64,000 bases of DNA from a virus: positions 1 through 64,000 of IMG/VR virus record IMGVR_UViG_3300035698_025127. One strand, written 5' to 3'. The notes under the pieces are model-generated. The model ran no database searches, had not been told where the DNA came from, and saw only the letters and a list, made by a program, of their open reading frames with translations. Shown piece after piece: positions 44,581-51,180 of the stretch. How positions within the stretch are numbered: position 1 is the stretch's first letter; the number at the start of each line of letters is the position of its first letter. A program made the position numbers and the translations under genes.

Positions 44581-45270
44581 ATGGGAATTTTAGGAATAGT
44601 TGGCAATTCGCGAATTGGCAATGAAGTTGATGGCATGGGAAACTATGACGTTAAACGAAATAATATGTGGGAAATGAAACTGGCCCGTTCGTTTGGCTCA
44701 GATGATTTTCGCAATTCCTTTACTCTACAGATGAATAAGGCTGCAAGACCTAATTTCACTTTGGGCGAAGTCGAATTACAAAGGGGTAACGAACGTTGGT
44801 ACGTTGCCTCTAAACCAGTCGCACAGGATTTGGCAGTTTCGTTTTATGACGCTTTACCATCTCAGGGTGTAAGTTATACTTATCAGCGTGAAGGCGTACA
44901 AAGTCCACACCCGGCTGGTAATCCTGATATGCGTAGTGCATCGCAAATATTGTATAACTGGTATTTACTAATATATAATCCGTCTTCTGGGTATATGGGA
45001 TTAGCAAGTGAATATCAAACTAATGCATATATTACGTTATATTCAGGTAGCGGTGAACCTATCGAACGTTGGATGTATCTTGGTTTATGGCCAAGAGAAG
45101 TAAATATGGGCGATTTAGACCATGCCACTGAAGGCGATCCTCTAACAATCGAAGCGACTTTTAGATTTAATAAAGTCTATCGTATTGACCCAGGTACAAC
45201 AGCAGAACCTACAGATGGTGATGCTCAGTTGTTACCAGAAACAGCAGAGAGTTCTTTTAATATCCTCTAA
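44581..45270 (+). CDS. gp19: Tail tube protein (gp19-like)
   Basis: The product is 229 residues (T4 gp19: 163). It follows the sheath gene by 12 bp, the universal order for contractile phages. The sequence is a beta-barrel pattern with a long N-terminal segment; YLGLWPREVNMGDLDHATEGDPLTIEATFRFNKVYRI (about 166-201) is the closing strand set typical of tube subunits (...P.......l.......l..eatF.yd..). Confidence 0.85.
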   Translation: MGILGIVGNSRIGNEVDGMGNYDVKRNNMWEMKLARSFGSDDFRNSFTLQMNKAARPNFTLGEVELQRGNERWYVASKPVAQDLAVSFYDALPSQGVSYTYQREGVQSPHPAGNPDMRSASQILYNWYLLIYNPSSGYMGLASEYQTNAYITLYSGSGEPIERWMYLGLWPREVNMGDLDHATEGDPLTIEATFRFNKVYRIDPGTTAEPTDGDAQLLPETAESSFNIL

Positions 45271-45279
45271 TAACTAATT

Positions 45280-45322
45280 AAGCACAGCACTTAGAAAAAG
45301 TTTAAGTGCTGTGCTTTTCTTT
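45280..45322 (+). terminator. Rho-independent terminator after the tail tube gene
   Basis: AAGCACAGCACTTA (45280-45293) pairs perfectly with TAAGTGCTGTGCTT (45303-45316) around a 9-base loop, then TTCTTTG. A 14-bp stem makes it strong. Confidence 0.9.
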
Positions 45323-45339
45323 GAAACGCGAGTAACAAA

Positions 45340-45639
45340 ATGTCAAAAATAACAGAATTTAGTACATTTTCAGAAAACAAAATTGACGCAAAGACAATTA
45401 GGGCAGTCGGCAATAAGTTGGGTATTAATTGGAATAAAATCCCATTTTCAGAATTTGAAGCGGGATATTATGTAGAATTAGAACACGGATTACAAGACCC
45501 CGAAACAAATGCAACAAATGACGATCCTGTTATGACAGCCAAAATTGCATGGGTTCATCTAAAGGAATTTTCAGACTATTATACTCGTCTCAAGAAAATG
45601 GAACGAGAAGGCAAGGAACAAAAAAATAGGGAACATTAA
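45340..45639 (+). CDS. DUF5661-type protein
   Basis: The product is 99 residues. FSEFEAGYYVELEHGLQDPETNATNDDPVMTAKIAWVHLKEFSDYYTRLKKME (about 39-90) is the signature of the DUF5661 family, common in phages and found alone or fused. Function is unknown. The N-terminus MSKITEFSTFSEN has the short amphipathic form seen in capsid-targeting peptides of T4-type internal proteins. No convincing ribosome site precedes the ATG (ACGCGAG). The stop falls just after a run of seven A (45620-45626), where the next frame begins. Confidence 0.75.
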   Translation: MSKITEFSTFSENKIDAKTIRAVGNKLGINWNKIPFSEFEAGYYVELEHGLQDPETNATNDDPVMTAKIAWVHLKEFSDYYTRLKKMEREGKEQKNREH

Positions 45640-46159
45640 GAATTTTATTAGTGATATAATTAGTGAAGGCAAAAAACCTCGAAAATTTGATGTTGGTGAT
45701 ATTGTTAGAATTAAATTATATGATGATGGCCCACTATCAAAACAACCGCTAGGCAAAGTTTTTAGTATAGTCGGCTATGATAATTATACCGGAAAATGGA
45801 AATATAAAGTAAAAGAACAGGGATCCGGAGTACGTAAAACCTGGTCTGAAAACAATTTAATTTTAGTAAAGAAAGTCAAAGAGGGTGTCAATAAAGTAGC
45901 CGCCCCTAAAGATAAAATCACAAAACAAGTTAAAGATTTAAGTACAAGTTTAGATTATTTTATAAAAAACGAGTTAGTAAAAAATGCAGGCAATCCTTCA
46001 AAATATTATGCAAATATAGCCGATATTTTGGGTATTTTTGTACGTATATTAAAAATAACTAAAGACACAGATATCATAAAACATATTGAAAGTACAATAA
46101 AAATTTTACAAAATCGTAGCGCTTCATATCGCAATCATACTGATACATGGGAATGGTAA
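45626..46159 (+). CDS. Hypothetical protein without an ATG (non-standard start or frameshift fusion)
   Basis: An open frame of about 177 codons runs from the A-run at 45620-45626 to TAA at 46157-46159, with no ATG, GTG or TTG near its natural beginning. Residues after the junction read KNFISDIISEGKKP, then a KOW/SH3-like beta part (KFDVGDIVRIKLYDDGP...), a basic linker and a helical C-terminal domain. The coordinate given is the first ATA, 7 bases after AAGGAA; an ATT at 45635 is the alternative. Read-through from the DUF5661 gene by a +1 (or -2) shift or by polymerase slippage on seven A would fuse the two. A sequencing error is also possible. Confidence 0.55.
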   Translation: MGNIKNFISDIISEGKKPRKFDVGDIVRIKLYDDGPLSKQPLGKVFSIVGYDNYTGKWKYKVKEQGSGVRKTWSENNLILVKKVKEGVNKVAAPKDKITKQVKDLSTSLDYFIKNELVKNAGNPSKYYANIADILGIFVRILKITKDTDIIKHIESTIKILQNRSASYRNHTDTWEW

Positions 46160-46162
46160 AAC

Positions 46163-46191
46163 TTGACAAATATCTAAAAGTATGTTATAGT
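46163..46191 (+). promoter_or_regulatory. Sigma70-type promoter for the structured RNA
   Basis: TTGACA (46163-46168), a 17-bp spacer and TATAGT (46186-46191). It lies 4 bp after the stop of the previous gene, and transcription would start near 46198. Confidence 0.85.
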
Positions 46192-46197
46192 TCTATT

Positions 46198-46481
46198 TAG
46201 GCAACTGTCTTGTTTAAATTTGTTCCTTGTCAGCGATAAGGAGCCTACAAAGGTTTTTCGGTGTACCCGCCCAGCGAAACATCGGTTTTTGTTTTATCAT
46301 GGGTTCGCCAACTTTTCCGTTGTGATAAAATGTAAGTGTCAAAAGGCGTATAACGACACATTTCCTATGTACCACGATGTACAAAAGGAAACAGCCTCGT
46401 CATCGGCGGGGCCAGCCCCACCACGGATAGTATCTGTGGCCCTACCCCCCTTCGTTCGAAAGTTGGGGGGTTTCTTTTTTT
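46198..46481 (+). ncRNA. Structured non-coding RNA candidate (about 285 nt)
   Basis: Between a consensus promoter and a strong terminator, the strand folds into a series of local hairpins. H1: GTTCCTT (46222-46228)/AAGGAGC (46238-46244). H2: CGGTGT (46259-46264)/ACATCG (46279-46284). H3: TTTTATCA (46292-46299)/TGATAAAA (46323-46330), with inner CAAC/GTTG. H4: GTGTC/GACAC (46336-46359). H5: TTTCCT-TGTAC/GTACA-AGGAAA (46361-46391). H6: GGGG/CCCC (46405-46422). H7: CCACGGA/TCTGTGG (46421-46439), and the terminator. A longer-range alternative pairs GGGCCA (46409) with TGGCCC (46437). It is visibly more GC-rich than its surroundings. No ribosome site was seen, and the only long frame opens with TTG. 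It matches no RNA class that I recognise (not tRNA, tmRNA or 6S). Confidence 0.75.
46444..46481 (+). terminator. Strong terminator closing the structured RNA
   Basis: ACCCCCC (46444-46450) pairs with GGGGGGT (46465-46471) around a 14-base loop with an internal TTC/GAA. TTTCTTTTTTTC follows. Confidence 0.88.
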
Positions 46482-46482
46482 C

Positions 46483-46511
46483 TTGACAAAACGGCCGTCT
46501 TGTGTTACTAT
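46483..46511 (+). promoter_or_regulatory. Sigma70-type promoter for the DUF3307 operon
   Basis: TTGACA (46483-46488), a 17-bp spacer and TACTAT (46506-46511), starting in the last T residues of the terminator. The ribosome site AAGGAGA (46520-46526) and the ATG at 46533 follow. Confidence 0.85.
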
Positions 46512-46532
46512 ACAACCATAAGGAGATTAGAT

Positions 46533-46994
46533 ATGATTTATTTTGTAATGTTTGTCGTTGCGGCCACGGTACACTTTATAGTAGACTTTTTGTTTCAGAC
46601 ACACGAAACGGCAGTCAACAAGAAACAAAATAATTCGGTGTTATTCAGACATTGCTCATGGTATGCGGTTTGGGTTAGCTTGGCATTTAGTGCGGCCCTT
46701 TTTAAGTTTGGCAATTTATATTATACCGTTGGAGTGGCAGCAGTTTTCGGAGCCCTTTTGATATCCCATTATTACATTGACAACGGGTTTTTAATGATCC
46801 TGTGGGCAAAATATATCCATAAAAATCCACGCTTTGAGGGTGTAAAAAGTATGGATGAAGGTAATAAGGCATTATTCGAAGACTGTCTCGAAAATCCGTT
46901 TAGACCTACAATTTATATCGCCGTAGACCAGATTATGCATATTAGTGTAATCGCAATTATTTCTTTAGTTATATGGGGTATTGCAAATGTCTAA
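46533..46994 (+). CDS. DUF3307-family membrane protein
   Basis: The product is 153 residues, starting at the ATG with AAGGAGA 6 bases upstream. The pattern AATVHFIVDFLFQTHETAVNKKQN...LFRHCSWYAVW (about 10-48) matches DUF3307: a membrane helix with H...DF..Q, K and a second H. The family has three to four helices; here they lie near 2-22, 45-62, 67-90 and 130-150. HYYIDNGF (about 83) is another conserved point. Function is unknown, and the membrane is the expected site. It follows a strong host-type promoter, so expression is probably early. Confidence 0.8.
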   Translation: MIYFVMFVVAATVHFIVDFLFQTHETAVNKKQNNSVLFRHCSWYAVWVSLAFSAALFKFGNLYYTVGVAAVFGALLISHYYIDNGFLMILWAKYIHKNPRFEGVKSMDEGNKALFEDCLENPFRPTIYIAVDQIMHISVIAIISLVIWGIANV

Positions 46995-47448
46995 GGCAGT
47001 GGTAAATGTTGAAGGCAATCTTCAGACAATAGTTCTTCTTGTGCACTTATTGGAATTTTATACTATTGATAATATTATTCCGATAAGAATACCGCAAAGA
47101 AAACGGGAATCAATGTATCTTCAATGGCGGATTTTAGAATCGTTTGGCATTGAAAGCAATGACAAGATTTTGTATATTCGCGATACGATTGACGCATATC
47201 TTAAAGAAAATGAAGATATTGTTACTCCGTTCGATGAGAAACGGCTTGAAACGTTCACTAAAAACGTGACTACAGCGGCTTTGGAAGACATAGCATTGTG
47301 TGAGGACGCAGACATGTATACAGTCGATAATACTGAAATTTTTGGCAGTATGACAGCTAATGAAATAACTGATGAAATGGCAATAAAATATTGTAAAGAC
47401 AAAGTTCCCGAAAAATTAATTACAAAAATTATGGGAGAACCAAAATGA
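46987..47448 (+). CDS. Hypothetical protein
   Basis: The product is 153 residues, beginning at the ATG that overlaps the previous gene by 8 bases. It is helical and acidic with LLVHLLEFYTIDNIIPIRIPQRKRESMYLQWRILESFG at the N-terminal side. No family was recognised. It is in an operon with the DUF3307 gene and overlaps the next start by 4 bases. Confidence 0.65.
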   Translation: MSKAVVNVEGNLQTIVLLVHLLEFYTIDNIIPIRIPQRKRESMYLQWRILESFGIESNDKILYIRDTIDAYLKENEDIVTPFDEKRLETFTKNVTTAALEDIALCEDADMYTVDNTEIFGSMTANEITDEMAIKYCKDKVPEKLITKIMGEPK

Positions 47449-47837
47449 TGGATAAACTTGAAAGTCTTTTAGCGCAACTTGATACTATTGAAGCGAGAAT
47501 GCCGCTTATTGACACTCAGGACGAAGCACAATTTGCCTTTGACTTGACGGACAATCTCATTGAGCAAATTAAAGCTATCATGTCAGGCAAAAATTACTTT
47601 TACGGTAAAATTACAAACAAGACCGATAAGGAATTTGATGCATCCGGTTTCCCGAGTGATGTTGTAAAATGTATTATTGACCCCATGGAGACATATTATT
47701 TCCCGTTTCCCAATTCCGATACTCAAACACTTATTGATACTGCCCGTGGCTATCGTAAACACGGATTTACATGCGAAAAATATACCGGGCGATTTGGTGA
47801 AAACTATTTTATTATAGAATTCGTTGTAAATTCGTAG
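47445..47837 (+). CDS. Hypothetical protein
   Basis: The product is 130 residues: an N-terminal helical pair (DKLESLLAQLDTIEARM, FDLTDNLIEQIKAI), then a beta domain (KNYFYGKITNKTDKEFD...). The start overlaps the previous stop (ATGATGG). Its last 34 bases overlap the convergent minus-strand gene. Function is unknown. Confidence 0.65.
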   Translation: MMDKLESLLAQLDTIEARMPLIDTQDEAQFAFDLTDNLIEQIKAIMSGKNYFYGKITNKTDKEFDASGFPSDVVKCIIDPMETYYFPFPNSDTQTLIDTARGYRKHGFTCEKYTGRFGENYFIIEFVVNS

Positions 47838-48460
47838 TTCTCGGCCATAATAGGATCGTTAATGGCCTCCACAATAGGCTTTAAACGAGCCACGATTGCC
47901 TGTAAGGCACTTTTCTGTCTATCAGTAGGTATTCGGCCTAATTGGTACCAGTCTTTGATCCTACCGGTAATATAGATGATATGTTGGTTCGCGTAAATAT
48001 GTTTGTTCATGAGCATTAGGAATCTATATAGCAGGATAATCGAAGCAATAGACTCATTAGATGCGTTTTTCAAGGTAAAGGTGTCTTCATTTAGGATATC
48101 AATTAATTCCTGCTCAATAACAAAGTCATCAATTCTGATACGACTTTTCTTGACAGTTTTAATTTTCTTTACAATACCCCCGCATTCTAATATCGAAGTG
48201 CCGTCTTTTGTATATTCATTTAGGGTAATTAAGGCACGTTTTAGTGTATTATTATTTTTGCACCTTGCCTTTTTGTCGCCATATAAAATAGTATACGAAT
48301 AACTTTTAAGATCGAGCTTAATGTCAAATTCTATAGACCCCGCAACAGAAAAGAGAACCTGAAACTTGTCAGACTGTATTTCAACACTTACAGATACGTT
48401 ATCAAAAATCTTGTTTATGTACTGTACTACTATTTTATATTGCCTAGGCAGTTTTGTCAT
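47804..48460 (-). CDS. Hypothetical minus-strand protein
   Basis: The product is 218 residues, beta-rich in the first 90 (YKIVVQYINKIFDNVSVSVEIQS) and helical later, with a basic KKSRIRIDD centre. Its 3' end overlaps the plus-strand gene ending at 47837. The 5' end overlaps the gene at 48444 by 17 bases, and the AACAATGACAA context shows a GGAGG ribosome site (on this strand, 48465-48469). No family was recognised. The pair is transcribed against the surrounding early genes. Confidence 0.65.
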   Translation of the reverse strand: MTKLPRQYKIVVQYINKIFDNVSVSVEIQSDKFQVLFSVAGSIEFDIKLDLKSYSYTILYGDKKARCKNNNTLKRALITLNEYTKDGTSILECGGIVKKIKTVKKSRIRIDDFVIEQELIDILNEDTFTLKNASNESIASIILLYRFLMLMNKHIYANQHIIYITGRIKDWYQLGRIPTDRQKSALQAIVARLKPIVEAINDPIMAENYEFTTNSIIK

Positions 48461-48725
48461 TGTTACCTCCCATCAAGTATTTGCTATACGATTCTATTTC
48501 GGCCCGCTTTTCGGGTGTAAAACTGTCAATATCATAAATATTTATTAGTGTTTCAAATATGATAGCGTCTTTTTCTGGCGATTCTGGCATTTTTCTTGTC
48601 AATAAGTATATAGTGTTTATCTGGTTTAGTAGCGCGAATTCATTATTAACAACTTTATTCTCTATATATAGTAGTGTTATAAGCCGTTTTGCAATGTTTA
48701 CGATTGAATGTTGTATGTATGTCAT
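48444..48725 (-). CDS. Hypothetical minus-strand helical protein
   Basis: The product is 93 residues, helical, beginning MTYIQHSIVNIAKRLITLLY. A strong ribosome site (AGAAGG on this strand) lies 5 bases before the ATG. It is the first gene of the minus-strand pair. An AT-rich divergent gap of 77 bp separates it from thyX and holds a CGTACG centre. Function unknown. Confidence 0.65.
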   Translation of the reverse strand: MTYIQHSIVNIAKRLITLLYIENKVVNNEFALLNQINTIYLLTRKMPESPEKDAIIFETLINIYDIDSFTPEKRAEIESYSKYLMGGNNDKTA

Positions 48726-48802
48726 GAGACCTTCTTTCTGTTTTCTATAAATAACGTACGATAACTTATGAATTCGATAAATTTGACAAGGAATAGAAAA
48801 TA

Positions 48803-50275
48803 ATGAATGTAAAGCTAATTAAGACACGCCCGAATATTGCAACAATAGCGTCAGCAAAAACATGTTATAACGGTATGATTTACCCAAACAAGATTAAAAA
48901 TTCTGCTAAAACTGATAAATTCGTTGTTTCTTTGCTAAATAGTGGACACCATACGACATTTCAGCATAGCGACCATTATTTTACATTTGCGCTTGAAGGG
49001 ATAAGTAGATATGCTGTATGGTCATTTTTCCATAATTTCGAATACTATAATTCAAGTCAGGAAAGCCAGCGTTATGTATCCATGGCACCGGAAAACAATT
49101 ATGTACCAGAAGGATTAACAAATACACAAAGAAGAATCTGGGACGCAGCACTTGCTGACTCTTTTATTGCATATACAGAATTGACTCGTCTATGTACTGA
49201 CAAAACAAAACAATTATATAGTAAGACTTTTCCGAATAAAGATCAGAAAATTGTTGAAGATAAAGCACACAAAATGGCAATTGAAAACGCTCGGTATATT
49301 TTGCCACAGGCTGTTACAACGTCCATGTATTATACGATAAATTTAGCTACTCTTTTGCGTATGCGCGCAGTAGCTAATACATATGACTGTAAATGGGAAA
49401 TTATACCTATTATAGAAAAAATGTGTGAAGCTGTAATCGCATTTGACGAGAAACTAGCAGTTCTTTTTGGACGTGTAGAAATCGGAGCTTTTTTTGCAGA
49501 CTACGAATATAACAATATAAATGCCAAGCTATTCAAGAAAAATTTCGATGCTCAATTTAATGATAACTACGGCAATGAATTCCAACACTCGAAACTTATC
49601 AGCCATAATGCTTTACCGGCATCGCTAAATATTTTTGATGAAATCTTCGGCATTAAATACGGCTATTCAGAAGTAAAAGATTTATCTCTAAATGTTGACA
49701 ATATGCTTACTGAATCTCGTTTGGGCAGCTTATTAGTATTTACATTCGCAAACCGAAATTCATTATCATGTGATTCTCAAATGCAGCGACATCGCACGAT
49801 AAGTAAAGCAAAGACATTTTTGCCGGATCAAATAGTTACAGATGATATTGATTATGTAGTGCCTATAGTGATCGGGTCAAGAAAAACACTAATAAGTCGA
49901 TATAATAGATTTATGGACAATCAATTGACAAACTATAGATATGCAATTAAAGAAGGGATTGCCCCAGAAATTGCTGCTTACCTTCTTCCTAATGCAACAA
50001 TGACTCGGTCTTTTTCGACAGTAGATTTAAATGGATTTAAGAATCAGGCTAATTTGCGTTTGTGTTTTAATGCACAAAAAGAAATATGGGATTTGACAGC
50101 AGAACAGGCAAAACAAATAAGTAAAGTGGTCCCTGAAATATCACGTGTTTTGCATCCTAAATGCAAGTTAAGAAAAGAAAGCGGTATAACACCGGTATGT
50201 ACAGAAGGTTCAAGATTTTGTGGAACACAGACCTGGAACATAGACGACTTTTACAATCATGAACGGGAGTTTTAA
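48803..50275 (+). CDS. thyX: Tandem ThyX-like flavin-dependent thymidylate synthase
   Basis: The product is 490 residues, about twice the usual ThyX (220-250). The N-terminal half has GHHTTFQHSDHYFTFALEGISRYAVW and SSQESQRYV (residues 48-91), which keep the E-S-x-R-Y part of the ThyX signature but have FFHN where the RHR motif should be. The C-terminal half has FTFANRNSLSCDSQMQRHRTISKAK (about 310-335), with the RHR-x3-S motif but a divergent partner site. A single site may therefore be built from two domains. The enzyme makes dTMP from dUMP with FAD, NADPH and methylene-THF. Ribosome site AGGAATAG is weak. Alternatively one half may be catalytically dead. Confidence 0.8.
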   Translation: MNVKLIKTRPNIATIASAKTCYNGMIYPNKIKNSAKTDKFVVSLLNSGHHTTFQHSDHYFTFALEGISRYAVWSFFHNFEYYNSSQESQRYVSMAPENNYVPEGLTNTQRRIWDAALADSFIAYTELTRLCTDKTKQLYSKTFPNKDQKIVEDKAHKMAIENARYILPQAVTTSMYYTINLATLLRMRAVANTYDCKWEIIPIIEKMCEAVIAFDEKLAVLFGRVEIGAFFADYEYNNINAKLFKKNFDAQFNDNYGNEFQHSKLISHNALPASLNIFDEIFGIKYGYSEVKDLSLNVDNMLTESRLGSLLVFTFANRNSLSCDSQMQRHRTISKAKTFLPDQIVTDDIDYVVPIVIGSRKTLISRYNRFMDNQLTNYRYAIKEGIAPEIAAYLLPNATMTRSFSTVDLNGFKNQANLRLCFNAQKEIWDLTAEQAKQISKVVPEISRVLHPKCKLRKESGITPVCTEGSRFCGTQTWNIDDFYNHEREF

Positions 50276-50276
50276 T

Positions 50277-50474
50277 ATGGGCTTTGACGAAGAAATTAAT
50301 GCAGTATTTGCCAGGTTTGGCCAGCTATTAAACGGAACAACAAGAGAAATGTTTGTTGAATTTATTGATGAAAATCGTGAGATTTTTACAATGTCAGGTG
50401 ATAATCTTTGGAGTGTATATAAACAACTGAATTTGCGAGAAGAAAATGGAATCTGGAAACTTAGAGAAAATTAA
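50277..50474 (+). CDS. Small acidic hypothetical protein
   Basis: The product is 65 residues, helical and acidic (GFDEEINAVFARFGQLL). The ATG follows a GGGAG ribosome site. Six in-frame codons upstream could be read from another ATG at 50259 but lack a ribosome site. It overlaps the endolysin start by 29 bases. Family unknown. Confidence 0.6.
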   Translation: MGFDEEINAVFARFGQLLNGTTREMFVEFIDENREIFTMSGDNLWSVYKQLNLREENGIWKLREN

Positions 50475-51180
50475 TGTGCCTCTGGAAACCATTGAATTTC
50501 CAGTAAGGGGGGTTTACAAAACAAGAGATGGTATGCTACCTAAGCGAATGTGCTATTTGCACCCAGATGCCATTAGAAGTTTTTATCAATTACAGCGTTA
50601 TACCGATTTTAAGTTACGATATTCCGACATTTTCAGAAAACCGGAATCGTCTTTTTTGGCCCGCAAGGAGAAGGGGCGAAGTGTTGCGCCGCCGGGCAAG
50701 TCTGGACATAATTATGGGGTATCATTTGACATTGATGTTGAACACGCCCTGAGATTATTTACAAATAACAAAAATCCTCGCGGCAAACGTCTTCTTGAAT
50801 TGCAAGATAAGTTTGTAATGTATGATTGGTATCCACTAAATAGCGTACGTAACAAGTTATTAAGAGACCCGGGTAGAAAACGTCAAATATCGGAAGAATG
50901 GCATTTTAATTATGGTGAAGAACCAATTAGTAGCCGTGTTGAACAGTGGTATTCGGAAGTTGAGTTAGACGTTGCCGAGTTACAAAGTATCTTGTTAGAC
51001 CTTGGATATAATGCTTTTCCGATAGACGGTATTTATGGTAAAAATACTCGAAAGGCAATGAATGCGTTTCAAAAAGATTGTAGAATCCCGAGAACAAAAT
51101 ATCCAGATCGCAATACAAAACTTATTTTAAGTTCTCTTGATGTGAAATATACTATTACTAACGGAGCAGCAAGTTATTAA
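50446..51180 (+). CDS. Endolysin: M15 peptidase with C-terminal peptidoglycan-binding domain
   Basis: The product is 244 residues. Zinc-peptidase signatures are SGHNYGVSFDID (His88, Asp95) and SEEWHF (Glu151, His153), the M15/VanY-type L-alanyl-D-Glu or D-Ala-D-Ala class. Residues about 174-215 (DVAELQSILLDLGYNAFPIDGIYGKNTRKAMNAFQKD) form a PG_binding_1 repeat. There is no signal peptide or membrane helix, so it would depend on a holin. It overlaps the polymerase start by one base. Cell-wall cleavage at the end of infection is the inferred role; the exact bond is not decided. Confidence 0.85.
   Translation: MESGNLEKINVPLETIEFPVRGVYKTRDGMLPKRMCYLHPDAIRSFYQLQRYTDFKLRYSDIFRKPESSFLARKEKGRSVAPPGKSGHNYGVSFDIDVEHALRLFTNNKNPRGKRLLELQDKFVMYDWYPLNSVRNKLLRDPGRKRQISEEWHFNYGEEPISSRVEQWYSEVELDVAELQSILLDLGYNAFPIDGIYGKNTRKAMNAFQKDCRIPRTKYPDRNTKLILSSLDVKYTITNGAASY

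Noticed and set aside
46290-46335. Possible tRNA because of a GGGTTCGCC T-arm-like string
   Set aside because: No acceptor stem, anticodon arm or D-arm could be placed around it; it is the inner part of hairpin H3.
46220-46486. 88-codon frame across the structured RNA
   Set aside because: It opens with TTG, has no ribosome site, encodes a low-complexity, Cys/Pro-rich sequence and follows the hairpin region and the terminator into GGFFFS. The hairpins and flanking promoter/terminator explain the region better.
48740-48802. Divergent promoter between the minus-strand pair and thyX
   Set aside because: A TTGTCA and AT-rich hexamers are present, but no -10 box with acceptable spacing was found; not reported as a promoter.
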